A DNA stretch of 41,315 bases from Lacticaseibacillus manihotivorans DSM 13343 = JCM 12514 (GTDB lineage Bacteria; Bacillota; Bacilli; Lactobacillales; Lactobacillaceae). A program made the position numbers and the translations under genes. Below are positions 1 to 8,273 of this stretch, in pieces. Numbering within the stretch: the stretch's first letter is position 1; every line of letters begins with the position of its first letter. The notes beneath the pieces were generated by a model. That model was not told the origin of the DNA and did no database searches. It saw only the letters and a program-made list of their open reading frames with translations. The stretch spans positions 1 through 41,315 of the forward strand of contig NZ_AZEU01000027.1 in assembly GCF_001435035.1 (NCBI RefSeq), given 5' to 3'.

Positions 1-326
1 TTCCGCCGGATTATTTTGAATATTGGCCGCCGGAATAGCGTGCCGCGCGACACCATCAAATACGTGAGCAATATAAATGCAAGACCGTTTAATGCGGAGC
101 TGGCAATGTGTGGCATAAACGCCAGCAGCCGGGCAATGATTTGACCAAAGAAACGGCCATTCCAGTAAAAATAATCGTGAAAGCTCGCATGAAAAAGACT
201 CGCAACAGACGGCAGGGATGCAAAGGTTAAATCATCGTTCATCAGAGGCATCATCAAATTCCAGCTGAACGTAATCAAGAATTCGATTACCAAAACAGCA
301 AGTTGTAGAGGGTGAATACGTTTCAT
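1..326 (-). CDS. Membrane protein, N-terminal part (possible DUF6056/GT-C-like)
   Basis: The reading frame starts with ATG at 326, with AAAGG nine bases upstream, and runs off the left edge, so only the first 108 residues are visible. The sequence shows a short basic N-terminus (MKRIH), a hydrophobic helix at about residues 8-26, an N-D-D acidic motif just after it, then a loop with Y-W-N-G-R, and a second hydrophobic stretch at about 84-98. A helix followed by an acidic pair and a WNGR-type loop is typical of GT-C-fold membrane glycosyltransferase-like proteins such as the DUF6056 group; that assignment is from memory of the family, not a search. It would act in the cytoplasmic membrane, perhaps on a surface polymer. 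The gene is monocistronic as far as can be seen. Confidence 0.6.
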   Translation of the reverse strand, partial: MKRIHPLQLAVLVIEFLITFSWNLMMPLMNDDLTFASLPSVASLFHASFHDYFYWNGRFFGQIIARLLAFMPHIASSALNGLAFILLTYLMVSRGTLFRRPIFKIIRR

Positions 327-550
327 CAAGTTCGACCTTTGTGTTTGTATTTGTAGGTAGAATTACAACGCTACGATGTTTATTGTATCATGTATATTCT
401 GTTTTAATGGGCACATGAAGATGATTGCTAAAAGTAGTAATACGAAAATCATATTATATCCCACTACTTGAAATTCGAATGCTGCTTGACATGCAATTCA
501 CTACGTCAAGACAAAATACGCCCACCATCACTGGTAGACGCATCTCTTGA
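327..550. other. Intergenic region, no gene seen
   Basis: This AT-rich gap lies between the end of rny and the start of the membrane protein gene, both on the minus strand. It should hold the promoter of the membrane protein gene; a TACAAT-like -10 is readable on the minus strand near 388-393, but no convincing -35 goes with it. A 7-bp inverted repeat (GTCAAGA/TCTTGAC) sits next to the rny stop codon without a T-tract, so I do not call it a terminator. Confidence 0.4.
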
Positions 551-2122
551 CTATTTGGCATATTCCACCGTCCGCTTTTCGCGAATGACGGTGACTTTGA
601 TATGCCCTGGATATTCCAGTTCTTTTTCGATTTGGTTGCGAATGTCGCGCGCCAATACCACGGATTGTTCGTCTGACAACTTGTCAGGCTGCACGATCAC
701 GCGGACTTCGCGGCCGGCTTGAATCGCAAAGGAGTGGTCGACACCTGGATAGGCGTTGGCGATGGATTCCAGCTTTTCAAGGCGGTGCAAGTAATTCTCC
801 AGCGATTCGCTACGAGCGCCTGGACGCGCCGCAGAAATCGCATCAGCTGCGGCCACTAACACGGAAATCACACTGGTTGCTGGGACATCCCCGTGGTGTG
901 ACGCGATTGCGTTAATCACTGTTGCTGGTTCTTTGTACTTCGTTGCCAGCTCGACGCCAATTTCAACGTGAGAGCCGTCAACTTCATGATCTAGTGCTTT
1001 GCCGATATCATGCAATAATCCGGCGCGTTTCGCCATGGTGACATCAACACCGAGCTCGGCTGCCATTACCCCGGCAAGTTTTGCCACTTGAATGGAGTGA
1101 TCGAGCACATTTTGGCCATAAGAAGTCCTGAAGTGTAAGCGGCCCAAGACTTTGATCAAGTCTGGGTGCATGTTGTGGATCCCGATATCAAAAATGGCTT
1201 GCTCCCCAAATTCACGGATGCGATCATCCATTTCTTTGCGGGCTTTATCCACCATTTCTTCAATGCGAGCCGGATGGATCCGGCCATCTTGGATCAACTT
1301 TTCCAACGCCATGCGCGCAATTTCACGGCGGATCGGATCAAAACCAGACAACACTACAGCTTCTGGCGTATCGTCGATGATCAAATCGATCCCTGTGAGC
1401 GTTTCCAACGTGCGAATGTTGCGCCCTTCACGGCCAATGATGCGGCCTTTCATGTCATCGTTTGGTAAGTTCACCACGGTGACAGTGGATTCGGCCACCA
1501 CATCAGAAGCCGAACGCTGGATCGCTTGGGCGATCAGCATTTTGGCTTGTTTGTCGGCAGTGTCTTTGGCTTCGGTTTCACTTTCTTTGATCAGCTTTGC
1601 TCGCTCATGGGCAAGTTCGGCTTTGGTATCAGTCAGGATCCGGTCGCGGGCTTGGCTTTTGGTCAATTCCGCGACTTGTTCTAAGGTCTTTTGTTGTTCG
1701 GCAATGATGGCAGCAATACTAGCTTCACGTTCATCTAGTTGTTGCTGCTTGGCATTTAAATTGGCATCTCGATCAGACAGGCTTTGTTCTTTACGATCCA
1801 GCGTGTCGTCGCGATGATCCAGCGTCGCTTCCCGTGAAACGTTACGATTCTCCGCTTTTTGCACTTCATTGCGGCGATCTTGTAACTCTTGTTCCACTTG
1901 GCTGCGATACTCATGCGCTTGATCTTTGGCTTCGATCAAGGTCTCTTTTTTAAGCGTGGATGCTTCTTTTTTAGCGGCCTCAATTATCCCAGTTGCGCTG
2001 TCATGCGCTTGATCTAAGCTTTGTTGGTGCTTGCGTTGCTGGATAATGTTCCCAATCCAAACCCCGATCGCTAAGGCGATGATCGCGACGAGGATAATTG
2101 CGGCCCATGTTCCTGAGCTCAT
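551..2122 (-). CDS. rny: Ribonuclease Y
   Basis: RNase Y is the membrane-anchored endoribonuclease that starts bulk mRNA decay in many Firmicutes. The 523-residue protein has the full family layout: an N-terminal transmembrane helix (about 5-25), a long charged coiled coil (about 30-200), a KH RNA-binding domain with a [12 protein letters not shown] segment (about 215-280), and an HD phosphohydrolase domain containing [12 protein letters not shown] (about 360-375), whose His-Asp pair binds the catalytic metals. The length matches the family (about 520). The ATG at 2122 follows GGAGGTG at good spacing. A strong promoter lies just upstream, so the gene is transcribed on its own. In related bacteria recA usually lies directly upstream; here two uncharacterised genes occupy that place. 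Confidence 0.97.
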   Translation of the reverse strand: MSSGTWAAIILVAIIALAIGVWIGNIIQQRKHQQSLDQAHDSATGIIEAAKKEASTLKKETLIEAKDQAHEYRSQVEQELQDRRNEVQKAENRNVSREATLDHRDDTLDRKEQSLSDRDANLNAKQQQLDEREASIAAIIAEQQKTLEQVAELTKSQARDRILTDTKAELAHERAKLIKESETEAKDTADKQAKMLIAQAIQRSASDVVAESTVTVVNLPNDDMKGRIIGREGRNIRTLETLTGIDLIIDDTPEAVVLSGFDPIRREIARMALEKLIQDGRIHPARIEEMVDKARKEMDDRIREFGEQAIFDIGIHNMHPDLIKVLGRLHFRTSYGQNVLDHSIQVAKLAGVMAAELGVDVTMAKRAGLLHDIGKALDHEVDGSHVEIGVELATKYKEPATVINAIASHHGDVPATSVISVLVAAADAISAARPGARSESLENYLHRLEKLESIANAYPGVDHSFAIQAGREVRVIVQPDKLSDEQSVVLARDIRNQIEKELEYPGHIKVTVIREKRTVEYAK

Positions 2123-2205
2123 CTGTTCACCTCCGCATCATCATAGCGATGGTTCTAATAGAACGTTCACTGATGCTATTTTATAGAATTAGTTAATACT
2201 ATTCG

Positions 2206-2234
2206 ATTGTAGCGAACCCGCGCCTGCAAGTCAA
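2206..2234 (-). promoter_or_regulatory. Promoter of rny
   Basis: On the minus strand a TTGACT -35 (2234-2229) and a TACAAT -10 (2211-2206) are separated by exactly 17 bases. Transcription should start near 2199, leaving a leader of about 75 nt that contains the 13-nt palindrome GTTCTATTAGAAC before the ribosome binding site. Confidence 0.75.
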
Positions 2235-2269
2235 TCATGGCTTGGTATGCAATGCCGGTTAACGCTTGC

Positions 2270-2298
2270 AAAAATGGACAGCTGGCGGGCTGTCCATT
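2270..2298 (-). terminator. Rho-independent terminator after the small two-gene unit
   Basis: A perfect 10-bp stem (AATGGACAGC/GCTGTCCATT) with a 6-nt loop is followed on the minus strand by five T residues. It closes the transcript of the 71-residue protein gene just upstream and separates it from the rny promoter. Confidence 0.8.
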
Positions 2299-2345
2299 GG
2301 GGTCAAAGTTTATTCTTTGGTGCCGCGTTAACTGATCACATTCAC

Positions 2346-2561
2346 TCAGCGAAAGCGAAATCTCATCCGTCCCAGTGATAGGTGACGGGCATTTTCTGCC
2401 ATTTCTGCACGATCGCGAGTAATTAAGTCATCTGGTGATCGATACAACAGGTCTGTCTTTAATGCGGTATCAGGAATTCTCGGGTCATTCAAAACCTCTA
2501 AGATTCCACGAAGCTCTTCGTCTGAAGCAACCTGATAATGCAGATCCGCCTTTGTATACAT
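2346..2561 (-). CDS. Small hypothetical protein (71 aa)
   Basis: I do not recognise this protein. It is soluble-looking, charged and has no signal peptide or membrane helix. The start chosen is the ATG at 2561, which has AAGGAG nine bases upstream; the ribosome binding site overlaps the end of the preceding gene, whose stop is at 2567-2569, so the two are translationally linked. The C-terminus is arginine-rich (GRMRFRFR). It is followed by a clear terminator. Sequence such as DLLYRSPDDLITRDRAEMAENAR suggests a helical fold, but I have no basis for a function. The two-gene unit sits where recA is normally found. Confidence 0.55.
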   Translation of the reverse strand: MYTKADLHYQVASDEELRGILEVLNDPRIPDTALKTDLLYRSPDDLITRDRAEMAENARHLSLGRMRFRFR

Positions 2562-2566
2562 TAATC

Positions 2567-3208
2567 TCAACTCCTTCGCAGCTTAGTTTCTGCGGCATAT
2601 TTCTTTGAGGACTCAATGAAGTCCAAATAATTGTTCATTAACCGTTGTTTTTGAGATTCTACAACAATTTCTTCAAAAAAAGGAACGTTTAGCAACCGTG
2701 ACAGCTCGTCCCAGACACTCGCGTACATTTGAGATTCATTGATCATATCATAATGAACGAACCCAGACAAGACATTCAGTCGCTGAAATACTCTTTCAAA
2801 ATGCGACTCTTTAATTACATTACCTAACAAGTACCGCTGTGCTTTGGTTAAGTGCTTACCAAGATGCAACGGATGCAATAATTCAAGATAAGTCGCAATC
2901 GATCGATCCATTTCAGGCACTACGTCATCATTGAAATAGCCAAGTGCATCGATCGTATGATCAAACAACTCCACTTCCGTCGCTCGAGTCGCCTTACGCT
3001 GCTCTTTCAAATAAGAGCTGACGCCTAAATACCCACTGGCCACCACCAACAACCCTTGCACCAAGTTCCACAACAATAACCACCGACCGACTGCGCTAGA
3101 CTGGCTGCGAAACACCGGCCCGATTCACACCAACGCCTGCACCACAATACCACCAACATTCACAATTGCGACACTCAACAACAGCCACCAGGTTTTGCGT
3201 TTTTCCAT
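2567..3208 (-). pseudogene. Membrane protein gene interrupted by an in-frame TGA
   Basis: An ATG at 3208 with a good ribosome binding site (GAAGGGG) opens a frame that encodes a basic start and a hydrophobic helix (MEKRKTWWLLLS...), then meets TGA at 3127-3125 after 27 codons. The same frame continues without further stops for about 186 codons to 2567, with a second hydrophobic helix (VGRWLLLWNLVQGLLVVASG) and a long charged helical domain. The two halves read as one protein of about 213 residues with two N-terminal helices and a cytoplasmic domain. A TGG-to-TGA change is the simplest explanation. A GTG at 3115 could restart translation and give a 182-residue product, but its ribosome binding site is poor. 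I do not know the function. Confidence 0.6.
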
Positions 3209-3237
3209 AGTGATCGCCCCTTCACTATATAAATACG

Positions 3238-3264
3238 CAAAAAAACCGAGAATCATCTTCTCGG
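3238..3264 (-). terminator. Terminator of cinA
   Basis: A 7-bp stem (CCGAGAA/TTCTCGG, 5-nt loop) followed by eight T residues on the minus strand lies 18 bases past the cinA stop codon. It shows that cinA ends its transcript here, without a following recA. Confidence 0.85.
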
Positions 3265-3282
3265 CCCAAAATAAATTTTCAA

Positions 3283-4524
3283 TTATTCATTCAACGCCTG
3301 ATAAATCGTAAATAATCCCGCTTTCACCGCCCGGCCGCGGACATCTGCTCGCGCGCCTGGAAAATGATACAAGGCCGCAGTCGTCGGCTTCCCCGATTGT
3401 GCCAAACCGATCCACACCGTCCCAGCTTCTTGGCCTTCGGCAGGTCCCGGTCCAGCCACCCCAGTAAATGAAATGGCGATATCTGCTTCAGCTTTGCTCA
3501 ACGCCCCGTCAGCCATTGCAATCGCAGTTTGTTCACTGACGGCGCCATCGGCATTGATTTTCGCTTCATCTAAGCCCAGGAATAAGGCTTTGGTGTGGTT
3601 GCTATAGGTCACAAATCCGCCTTTAAACCACTCAGAAACGCCGGGCACATCGCCTAATGCAGCTTGGAACGCCCCAGCAGTCAAACTTTCTGCCGCCGTC
3701 AACGTCAGATGATGCGTCGATAAAGCATGCACGGCCACTTGCGCTAGTGAATTATCATCACCAAATCCGTAGAAGTACTGGCCAACGCGATTTAACACGG
3801 CTTTTTGCATCGGGGCAATCAAAGCTTGCGCTGCTTCAGGCGTTTCAGCCTTGGCCGTGATCCGCAACGTGACTTCCCAATCTTTAATGTAAGGCGCGAT
3901 AGTTGGGTTGGTTTGATTTTCGATCAAATCTTGCAGTTCTGTGACTAACGCTGACTCACCGATGCCAAAGAAGCGTAACACTTTACTTTTCAACACCGCA
4001 TTGCCGCCAAGGACTTTCAACAAGTATGGCACCAGTTGATCTAACACCATCGGCTTGAATTCCTTAGGTGGCCCAGGTAGTAAAATGTAGCGATGTCCCG
4101 GCGCTTCAAACACTGCCCCAACCGCTAACCCGACATGATTGGCCAACACATGAGCGCCTTCAGGATACTGGGCTTGCACCCAATTGTTGGCCGTCATTGT
4201 GTGATGTTGCTGTTCGGCATAATGCGCCAACTTATCGTGAGCCGGCTGATCAGTGGCAAGGGGCACACCTAAATGTTTGGCCAACACTTGTTTGGACAAA
4301 TCGTCTTTGGTCGGACCAAGGCCGCCGAGCAACACGACCACATCAGCGCGTGAATCAGCCAGTTGTAACGCTTGTTCCATCCGCTCAGGATTATCACCGA
4401 CCACTTGTTGATTTAAGCTATCAATGCCTAAATCGGCAAATTGTTTGGCTAAGAAGCTGGCATTAGAGTTAACGATTTGACCTAGAAGAATTTCGGTCCC
4501 AACGGCAATGATTTCTGCTTGCAT
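3283..4524 (-). CDS. cinA: CinA, competence/damage-inducible protein A
   Basis: CinA proteins join an N-terminal MoaB/MogA-like domain (COG1058, ADP-ribose/NAD-derivative pyrophosphatase in some members) to a C-terminal nicotinamide mononucleotide deamidase domain (PncC type), linking them to pyridine nucleotide salvage; in streptococci CinA also brings RecA to the membrane during competence. The 413 residues show both: AEIIAVGTEILLGQIVNSN at the start and LLGGLGPTKDD near 66-76, then TAAESLTAGAF near 270 and SFTGVAGPGPAEGQEAGTVW near 355-375. Length is normal. ATG at 4524 follows AAAGGTGG. It lies downstream of pgsA but after a terminator. recA, the usual downstream partner, is missing here. 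Confidence 0.95.
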   Translation of the reverse strand: MQAEIIAVGTEILLGQIVNSNASFLAKQFADLGIDSLNQQVVGDNPERMEQALQLADSRADVVVLLGGLGPTKDDLSKQVLAKHLGVPLATDQPAHDKLAHYAEQQHHTMTANNWVQAQYPEGAHVLANHVGLAVGAVFEAPGHRYILLPGPPKEFKPMVLDQLVPYLLKVLGGNAVLKSKVLRFFGIGESALVTELQDLIENQTNPTIAPYIKDWEVTLRITAKAETPEAAQALIAPMQKAVLNRVGQYFYGFGDDNSLAQVAVHALSTHHLTLTAAESLTAGAFQAALGDVPGVSEWFKGGFVTYSNHTKALFLGLDEAKINADGAVSEQTAIAMADGALSKAEADIAISFTGVAGPGPAEGQEAGTVWIGLAQSGKPTTAALYHFPGARADVRGRAVKAGLFTIYQALNE

Positions 4525-4574
4525 GTGCTTACCACCTTTTAAAAAATATTTTGTGCTGATCGCGTCGCGTTTTT

Positions 4575-4606
4575 TGAAGCAACGCAGCCACGGCTAGCTT
4601 CAAAAG
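4575..4606. repeat. Inverted repeat between pgsA and cinA
   Basis: TTGAAGC at the left and GCTTCAA at the right flank a short GC-rich centre. It lies upstream of cinA on the minus strand, after the pgsA terminator, and could be a leader hairpin or operator for cinA. No T-tract supports termination in the minus direction. Confidence 0.35.
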
Positions 4607-4618
4607 CCACTGGGAAAC

Positions 4619-4655
4619 CAAAAAACGCAGGCCACCACTCGGGCGGCACTGCGTT
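4619..4655 (-). terminator. Terminator of pgsA
   Basis: AACGCAG and CTGCGTT form the outer stem, an inner GCCGCC/GGTGGC-type pairing extends it, and six T residues follow on the minus strand. It lies directly behind the pgsA stop codon and ends the ftsK-to-pgsA cluster. Confidence 0.8.
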
Positions 4656-4661
4656 GAAAAT

Positions 4662-5231
4662 TTAGAACGAATCGGAGAAAACTCCGCGGTTCTTGTAGAA
4701 GTATTCAGTCCCGGAGTAAATCGTGAAGAATACCGCCAAGTAAAACAAGATCAAGTCGATGCGCAATCCTAAGCCAAAGTTGTTGAACATTAAGAAAATG
4801 ATCGCAAACATTTGTGCATTGGTTTTGATTTTACCAGGCCAAGCCGCAGCCATCACTTCACCGCTACCTGCCAGCAACAAGCGCAAGCCAGTCACTGCCA
4901 GTTCCCGCCACAAGATGATCGCCACACCCCAAGCAGGCACGGAGCCGCGCACTGCCAAGAAGATGAACGCGGTCATGACCAACAATTTGTCTGCCAAAGG
5001 ATCGGCAAACTTCCCGAAATTAGTCACCAGGTGGTTGCGCCGCGCGATTTGGCCATCCGCAAAATCCGTCAAGCACGCCACGATAAAAATGATCACCCCA
5101 ACAAACCAGCTAGTGGCCACTGGTTCGCCGAATACGGACACGGCGCCGGCTGGCCAATTAAACACTAACAATAACGTGAAGATTGGAATCAAAATCATCC
5201 GCATCAGCGTTAATTTATTTGGTAAATTCAC
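4662..5231 (-). CDS. pgsA: CDP-diacylglycerol--glycerol-3-phosphate 3-phosphatidyltransferase
   Basis: PgsA makes phosphatidylglycerol phosphate from CDP-diacylglycerol and glycerol 3-phosphate, the committed step to phosphatidylglycerol, in the cytoplasmic membrane. The 189-residue protein has the CDP-alcohol phosphotransferase signature D-G-x2-A-R-x8-G-x3-D-x3-D (from DGQIARRNH to ADPLADK, about residues 59-81) and several membrane helices. The conserved N-terminus MNLPNKLT begins with GTG at 5231, two bases after the rodZ stop codon, without a strong ribosome binding site of its own, so translation is probably coupled to rodZ. Its position behind ymfFHI and rodZ is the standard Firmicutes order. 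Confidence 0.95.
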   Translation of the reverse strand: MNLPNKLTLMRMILIPIFTLLLVFNWPAGAVSVFGEPVATSWFVGVIIFIVACLTDFADGQIARRNHLVTNFGKFADPLADKLLVMTAFIFLAVRGSVPAWGVAIILWRELAVTGLRLLLAGSGEVMAAAWPGKIKTNAQMFAIIFLMFNNFGLGLRIDLILFYLAVFFTIYSGTEYFYKNRGVFSDSF

Positions 5232-5233
5232 CC

Positions 5234-6157
5234 TTAATTACCCGCACTTTCCGTTGTAAAGTTGATGGTTCGAACAAAACTGGTCCCACTGGAGATATCC
5301 ACATTGGTCTTGTTCAACTTAATGGTCGTCGTCGTCGCATTCCCAGACTTCACCGCAAAGCTCGTGGTGCCAGCTGGCAAGTCAACCGTATGATCAGCAC
5401 CGGCAGATAACGTCCCTTGCCAAGTAGCCGTCCCATTGATCAAGACTTCGACCCAAGCCGCACTCTTGGAGGCGCCGACGGTAATCGTGTTGGCAGTCGT
5501 CGGCCAGTTCTTCACCGTCACGGCTTGAGCAGCGTTCGCTTCAGCAGCGACAGCCACGCTCAACTTGCTGGAAGCCTTTTTGCTAGAGCTAGATTTCTTG
5601 GTTTTCTTCTTGCTGGAGCTCGTCGACTTGTCTGACGCACTTGAAGATTTGCTCGATGACTTGCTAGAAGACTTCTTAGACGTGCTGGTCTTCTTTTTGC
5701 TGGAAACTGTCACTGAGCTGGCCGTGTCTGGGATTGCTTGCTTATCAGCTTGCGAGCTCTTAAAAGTCACCACATAAGCCACAGCAATGATCAACACCGC
5801 CACCACTGCGATCACAATTTGTGGTAAATAACGGCGCAGTTTGTTCACTGGCTTGTCGGCCACAGCGCGCGTTTTGCGTGATTGGCTTTCAACTGATTGT
5901 TCTACATATTCTTGGGGCTGCGTATCTGGAATGTCTTGTTGAAATTGTGTCAACAAAGCATCAGAGTCGATGCCTACTGTATCGGCATATTGTTTGATAA
6001 ACGCACGCACATAAAAGTCACCTGGCAGCGCATCGAAATTACCTTCTTCGATGGCGATCAAGTAACGTTTTTGAATCTTCGTGATCTGTTGCAGATCATC
6101 GAGGGTATAGCCCTTTTCAATCCGGGCGGTGCGCAGTTTTTGCCCAATTTCATCCAT
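5234..6157 (-). CDS. RodZ/YmfM-like helix-turn-helix membrane protein
   Basis: RodZ-type proteins link the cell-wall elongation machinery to the cytoskeleton. The 307 residues show a Cro/C1-type helix-turn-helix (about 1-70; IGQKLRTARIEKGYTLDDLQ), one transmembrane helix (about 111-131), a low-complexity linker built almost only of Ser, Lys and Thr (about 145-198), and a C-terminal beta domain of the DUF4115 kind (about 210-300) outside the cell. In many lactobacilli the actin partner MreB is also present; it is not in this window. ATG at 6157 follows GGGTGA. A likely promoter sits just upstream, so rodZ-pgsA may be read both from it and from the ftsK transcript. Confidence 0.88.
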   Translation of the reverse strand: MDEIGQKLRTARIEKGYTLDDLQQITKIQKRYLIAIEEGNFDALPGDFYVRAFIKQYADTVGIDSDALLTQFQQDIPDTQPQEYVEQSVESQSRKTRAVADKPVNKLRRYLPQIVIAVVAVLIIAVAYVVTFKSSQADKQAIPDTASSVTVSSKKKTSTSKKSSSKSSSKSSSASDKSTSSSKKKTKKSSSSKKASSKLSVAVAAEANAAQAVTVKNWPTTANTITVGASKSAAWVEVLINGTATWQGTLSAGADHTVDLPAGTTSFAVKSGNATTTTIKLNKTNVDISSGTSFVRTINFTTESAGN

Positions 6158-6196
6158 TTGTTTTCTTCACCCGCTAAGTATTTAATGTCTATTTTC

Positions 6197-6202
6197 AGTA
6201 TA
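6197..6202 (-). promoter_or_regulatory. Probable promoter of rodZ-pgsA (-10)
   Basis: On the minus strand TATACT is preceded by TG one base away, giving an extended -10. The -35 at 17 bases (TTCATG) is weak. It lies in the only real gap of the ymfF-pgsA cluster. Confidence 0.45.
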
Positions 6203-6247
6203 ACATGAATCGACATGAGCATGAATTAAGAAATTGTTGAGATGCAC

Positions 6248-6967
6248 TTAACGTAACCACCCGCCAGTGACATAAAGCGTTTGGCCAGTCAGATAAGCCG
6301 CTTCTGGTTGCAGCAAAGTCGCCACGTAAAAGCTGATATCTTGGGGTTTTGCCAGCCGAGCAGCGGGAATTTCGTCTTTAACCGCGGCTAAAGTCTCTGG
6401 ATCAAACATGTGATTCATCTTCGTATCCACTGCACCTGGCGCCACGACATTAACTGTAATGCCTAAACTGGCGACTTCTTGCGCGTAGGCCTTGACAAAA
6501 GCAGACTGCCCACCTTTCACCGTGGAGTATGCCACTTCCATCGCAGAACCTGAACCACCATAAACCGACCCGATGAAAACGATTCGACCATGGCCGCTTT
6601 GGGCCAACTTTTTTTCAAGCTTGGTCAACATGGCCATTGGGGTCAACAAGTGAACGCGCATCAACGCAGTTAGTTCCTCAACCGTTGTGTCTTTAAACAA
6701 GTGATAATACGTTTGCCCGGCAGCAAACACCACCGCATCCAAGGAAAACAGTTGCCCGACCAAGTCATCTAAATGTTCCGGATCAGTGAGATCATAAGCC
6801 AAGGGGATAAAATCCTGCTTGGGATATTTGGCCGCTAGCTGCTTCACCAAGTCATCGACCGGATGCGCATGATAATGCAAGTACAACGAGTATCCTTCGG
6901 CGGCCAATTTTTCAGCAATAGCCGTGCCGATATCACCAGAGGCGCCGATAATCAATGCTGAACGCAT
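6248..6967 (-). CDS. ymfI: Short-chain dehydrogenase/reductase YmfI (elongation factor P modification)
   Basis: This 239-residue protein is a classical SDR: NAD(P)-binding GASGDIG at the start, catalytic serine in FIGSVYGGSGS, Tyr and Lys in YSTVK, and a conserved DTKMN region. In Bacillus subtilis the ymfI product reduces the 5-aminopentanone group on elongation factor P; the conserved neighbourhood makes the same role likely here, though SDR proteins are hard to assign by sequence alone, and FabG-like activity is the alternative. I chose the ATG at 6967 because it starts the conserved MRSALIIGASGDIG and has GGAGAGGAAG before it; an ATG six codons upstream lies inside the ymfH coding end. 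It follows ymfH by one base. Confidence 0.85.
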   Translation of the reverse strand: MRSALIIGASGDIGTAIAEKLAAEGYSLYLHYHAHPVDDLVKQLAAKYPKQDFIPLAYDLTDPEHLDDLVGQLFSLDAVVFAAGQTYYHLFKDTTVEELTALMRVHLLTPMAMLTKLEKKLAQSGHGRIVFIGSVYGGSGSAMEVAYSTVKGGQSAFVKAYAQEVASLGITVNVVAPGAVDTKMNHMFDPETLAAVKDEIPAARLAKPQDISFYVATLLQPEAAYLTGQTLYVTGGWLR

Positions 6968-6968
6968 A

Positions 6969-8273
6969 TTACGCTTCCTCTCCATCAGTGGGATAGATGA
7001 TCAAGCTAGCGACTGCTTCTGGATCAAATAACTGGCGGGCCGCAGTTTGCACATCTTCAAATGACACGTTTTGGAGCAGTCGTTGATAGTCAAACAAGTT
7101 GACCGCACCAAAGCTTTGACTGCTGATGCCATTGGCAATGCTTGACATCGAGTTCAACGACATCGCGTACTTCCCCAGTGCGGCATGTTTCAAGCGTTCA
7201 AAACGCTCAGGCGTCAGCTCTGGTTGATCGACCCCTTGCGCGATCACTTGTTGCAACGCATCGATCAAAGCCGTGGGATCATCGGCATCCCCACCAAGCG
7301 TGGCAAAGTTGAACGTCCGCTGCGCTTCAAACCCATAATCAAAAGAATCATCCACTAAACCGGCGTCATACCATTGTTGATAAAGCGGAGACGAATCGCC
7401 AAACAAGGCTTCTAATAACAGACGTGTGGCAATTTGTTGTTTCAAGCCGGCTTCATCATCGACGATTTTAGTTTGGCCTTTAATGCCGACCATCACTTTT
7501 GGCCGCACTACCGGCAAGGCCAATTCACGATGAGCGATCACTGAATGCTTGTCCAGATCCCAATCCACACCGCGCAAGATTGAATCCGATGCTGGGAAGG
7601 TCTTGGTCGCTTGATTGGCTACAACTAAATCGATCACATGCTCAGGATCCACTGGTCCCACCACCGTCAAGGTCATATTGCTAGGATGGTAAAAGCGGGC
7701 ACGCGCTTGATATAACATTTCCGGCGTAATCGTCGCGATCGAATCAATGGTCCCAGTGACATCGACAGATGCTGGGTGGTTGGGATAAAGCGAGCCCAAT
7801 AAGCCCAAATACAGCCGCCAGCCAGGGTCATCTTGATACATTTGAATTTCTTGGCCGATGATGCCTTTTTCTTTGTTGACGGTTTTATCCGTAAAGTAAG
7901 GATCTTGGACAAAGTCTAATAACGTGTTGAGATTTTGGTCGACCGCACGACTGGCAGAAAACAAATAGGCCGTCCGAGTCGTCGAGGTGTAAGCATTGGC
8001 ATTGGCGCCAGTTTCACCGAATAAGTCGAAGGCATCGTGATCGGCTTTTTCAAACATTTTGTGTTCGAGAAAATGCGCGATCCCGGCCGGTTGTTGCACC
8101 ATCTCAGTTTCGCCTATCGGCACAAAGCTGGTGTCAATGGCGCCATAGTTGGTGGCAAACAAGGCATAGGTTTCATGAAAATCAGGCTTTGGCACGATCA
8201 ACACGCGCAAGCCATTGGTGAGGGTTTGCGTGTACAGCACTTCGCCTAATGTTGGATAATCGTGTTTTTCCAT
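6969..8273 (-). CDS. ymfH: M16 family zinc peptidase YmfH
   Basis: This is the catalytic partner of the YmfF/YmfH pair of M16B metallopeptidases. The inverted zinc motif HxxEH is present as HFLEH (residues 67-71), followed by the second metal-ligand glutamate region in the ENANAYTS-like segment GANANAYTSTTRTAY. The length, 434 residues, is normal for single-chain M16B subunits, with the usual two-domain layout. The start is the ATG at 8273, which overlaps the TGA of ymfF and has AGAGGTGGG in front, so the two are translationally coupled. Substrate is not known from sequence; related pairs process small peptides. Confidence 0.9.
   Translation of the reverse strand: MEKHDYPTLGEVLYTQTLTNGLRVLIVPKPDFHETYALFATNYGAIDTSFVPIGETEMVQQPAGIAHFLEHKMFEKADHDAFDLFGETGANANAYTSTTRTAYLFSASRAVDQNLNTLLDFVQDPYFTDKTVNKEKGIIGQEIQMYQDDPGWRLYLGLLGSLYPNHPASVDVTGTIDSIATITPEMLYQARARFYHPSNMTLTVVGPVDPEHVIDLVVANQATKTFPASDSILRGVDWDLDKHSVIAHRELALPVVRPKVMVGIKGQTKIVDDEAGLKQQIATRLLLEALFGDSSPLYQQWYDAGLVDDSFDYGFEAQRTFNFATLGGDADDPTALIDALQQVIAQGVDQPELTPERFERLKHAALGKYAMSLNSMSSIANGISSQSFGAVNLFDYQRLLQNVSFEDVQTAARQLFDPEAVASLIIYPTDGEEA

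Noticed and set aside
551-2122. Long plus-strand open frames opposite rny, ftsK, topB and leuS
   Set aside because: They are mirror frames of conserved genes, without ribosome binding sites or recognisable domains.
5540-5725. Simple repeat array in rodZ read as a possible CRISPR-like repeat
   Set aside because: It is a coding Ser/Lys low-complexity linker; there are no regular spacers or constant repeats.
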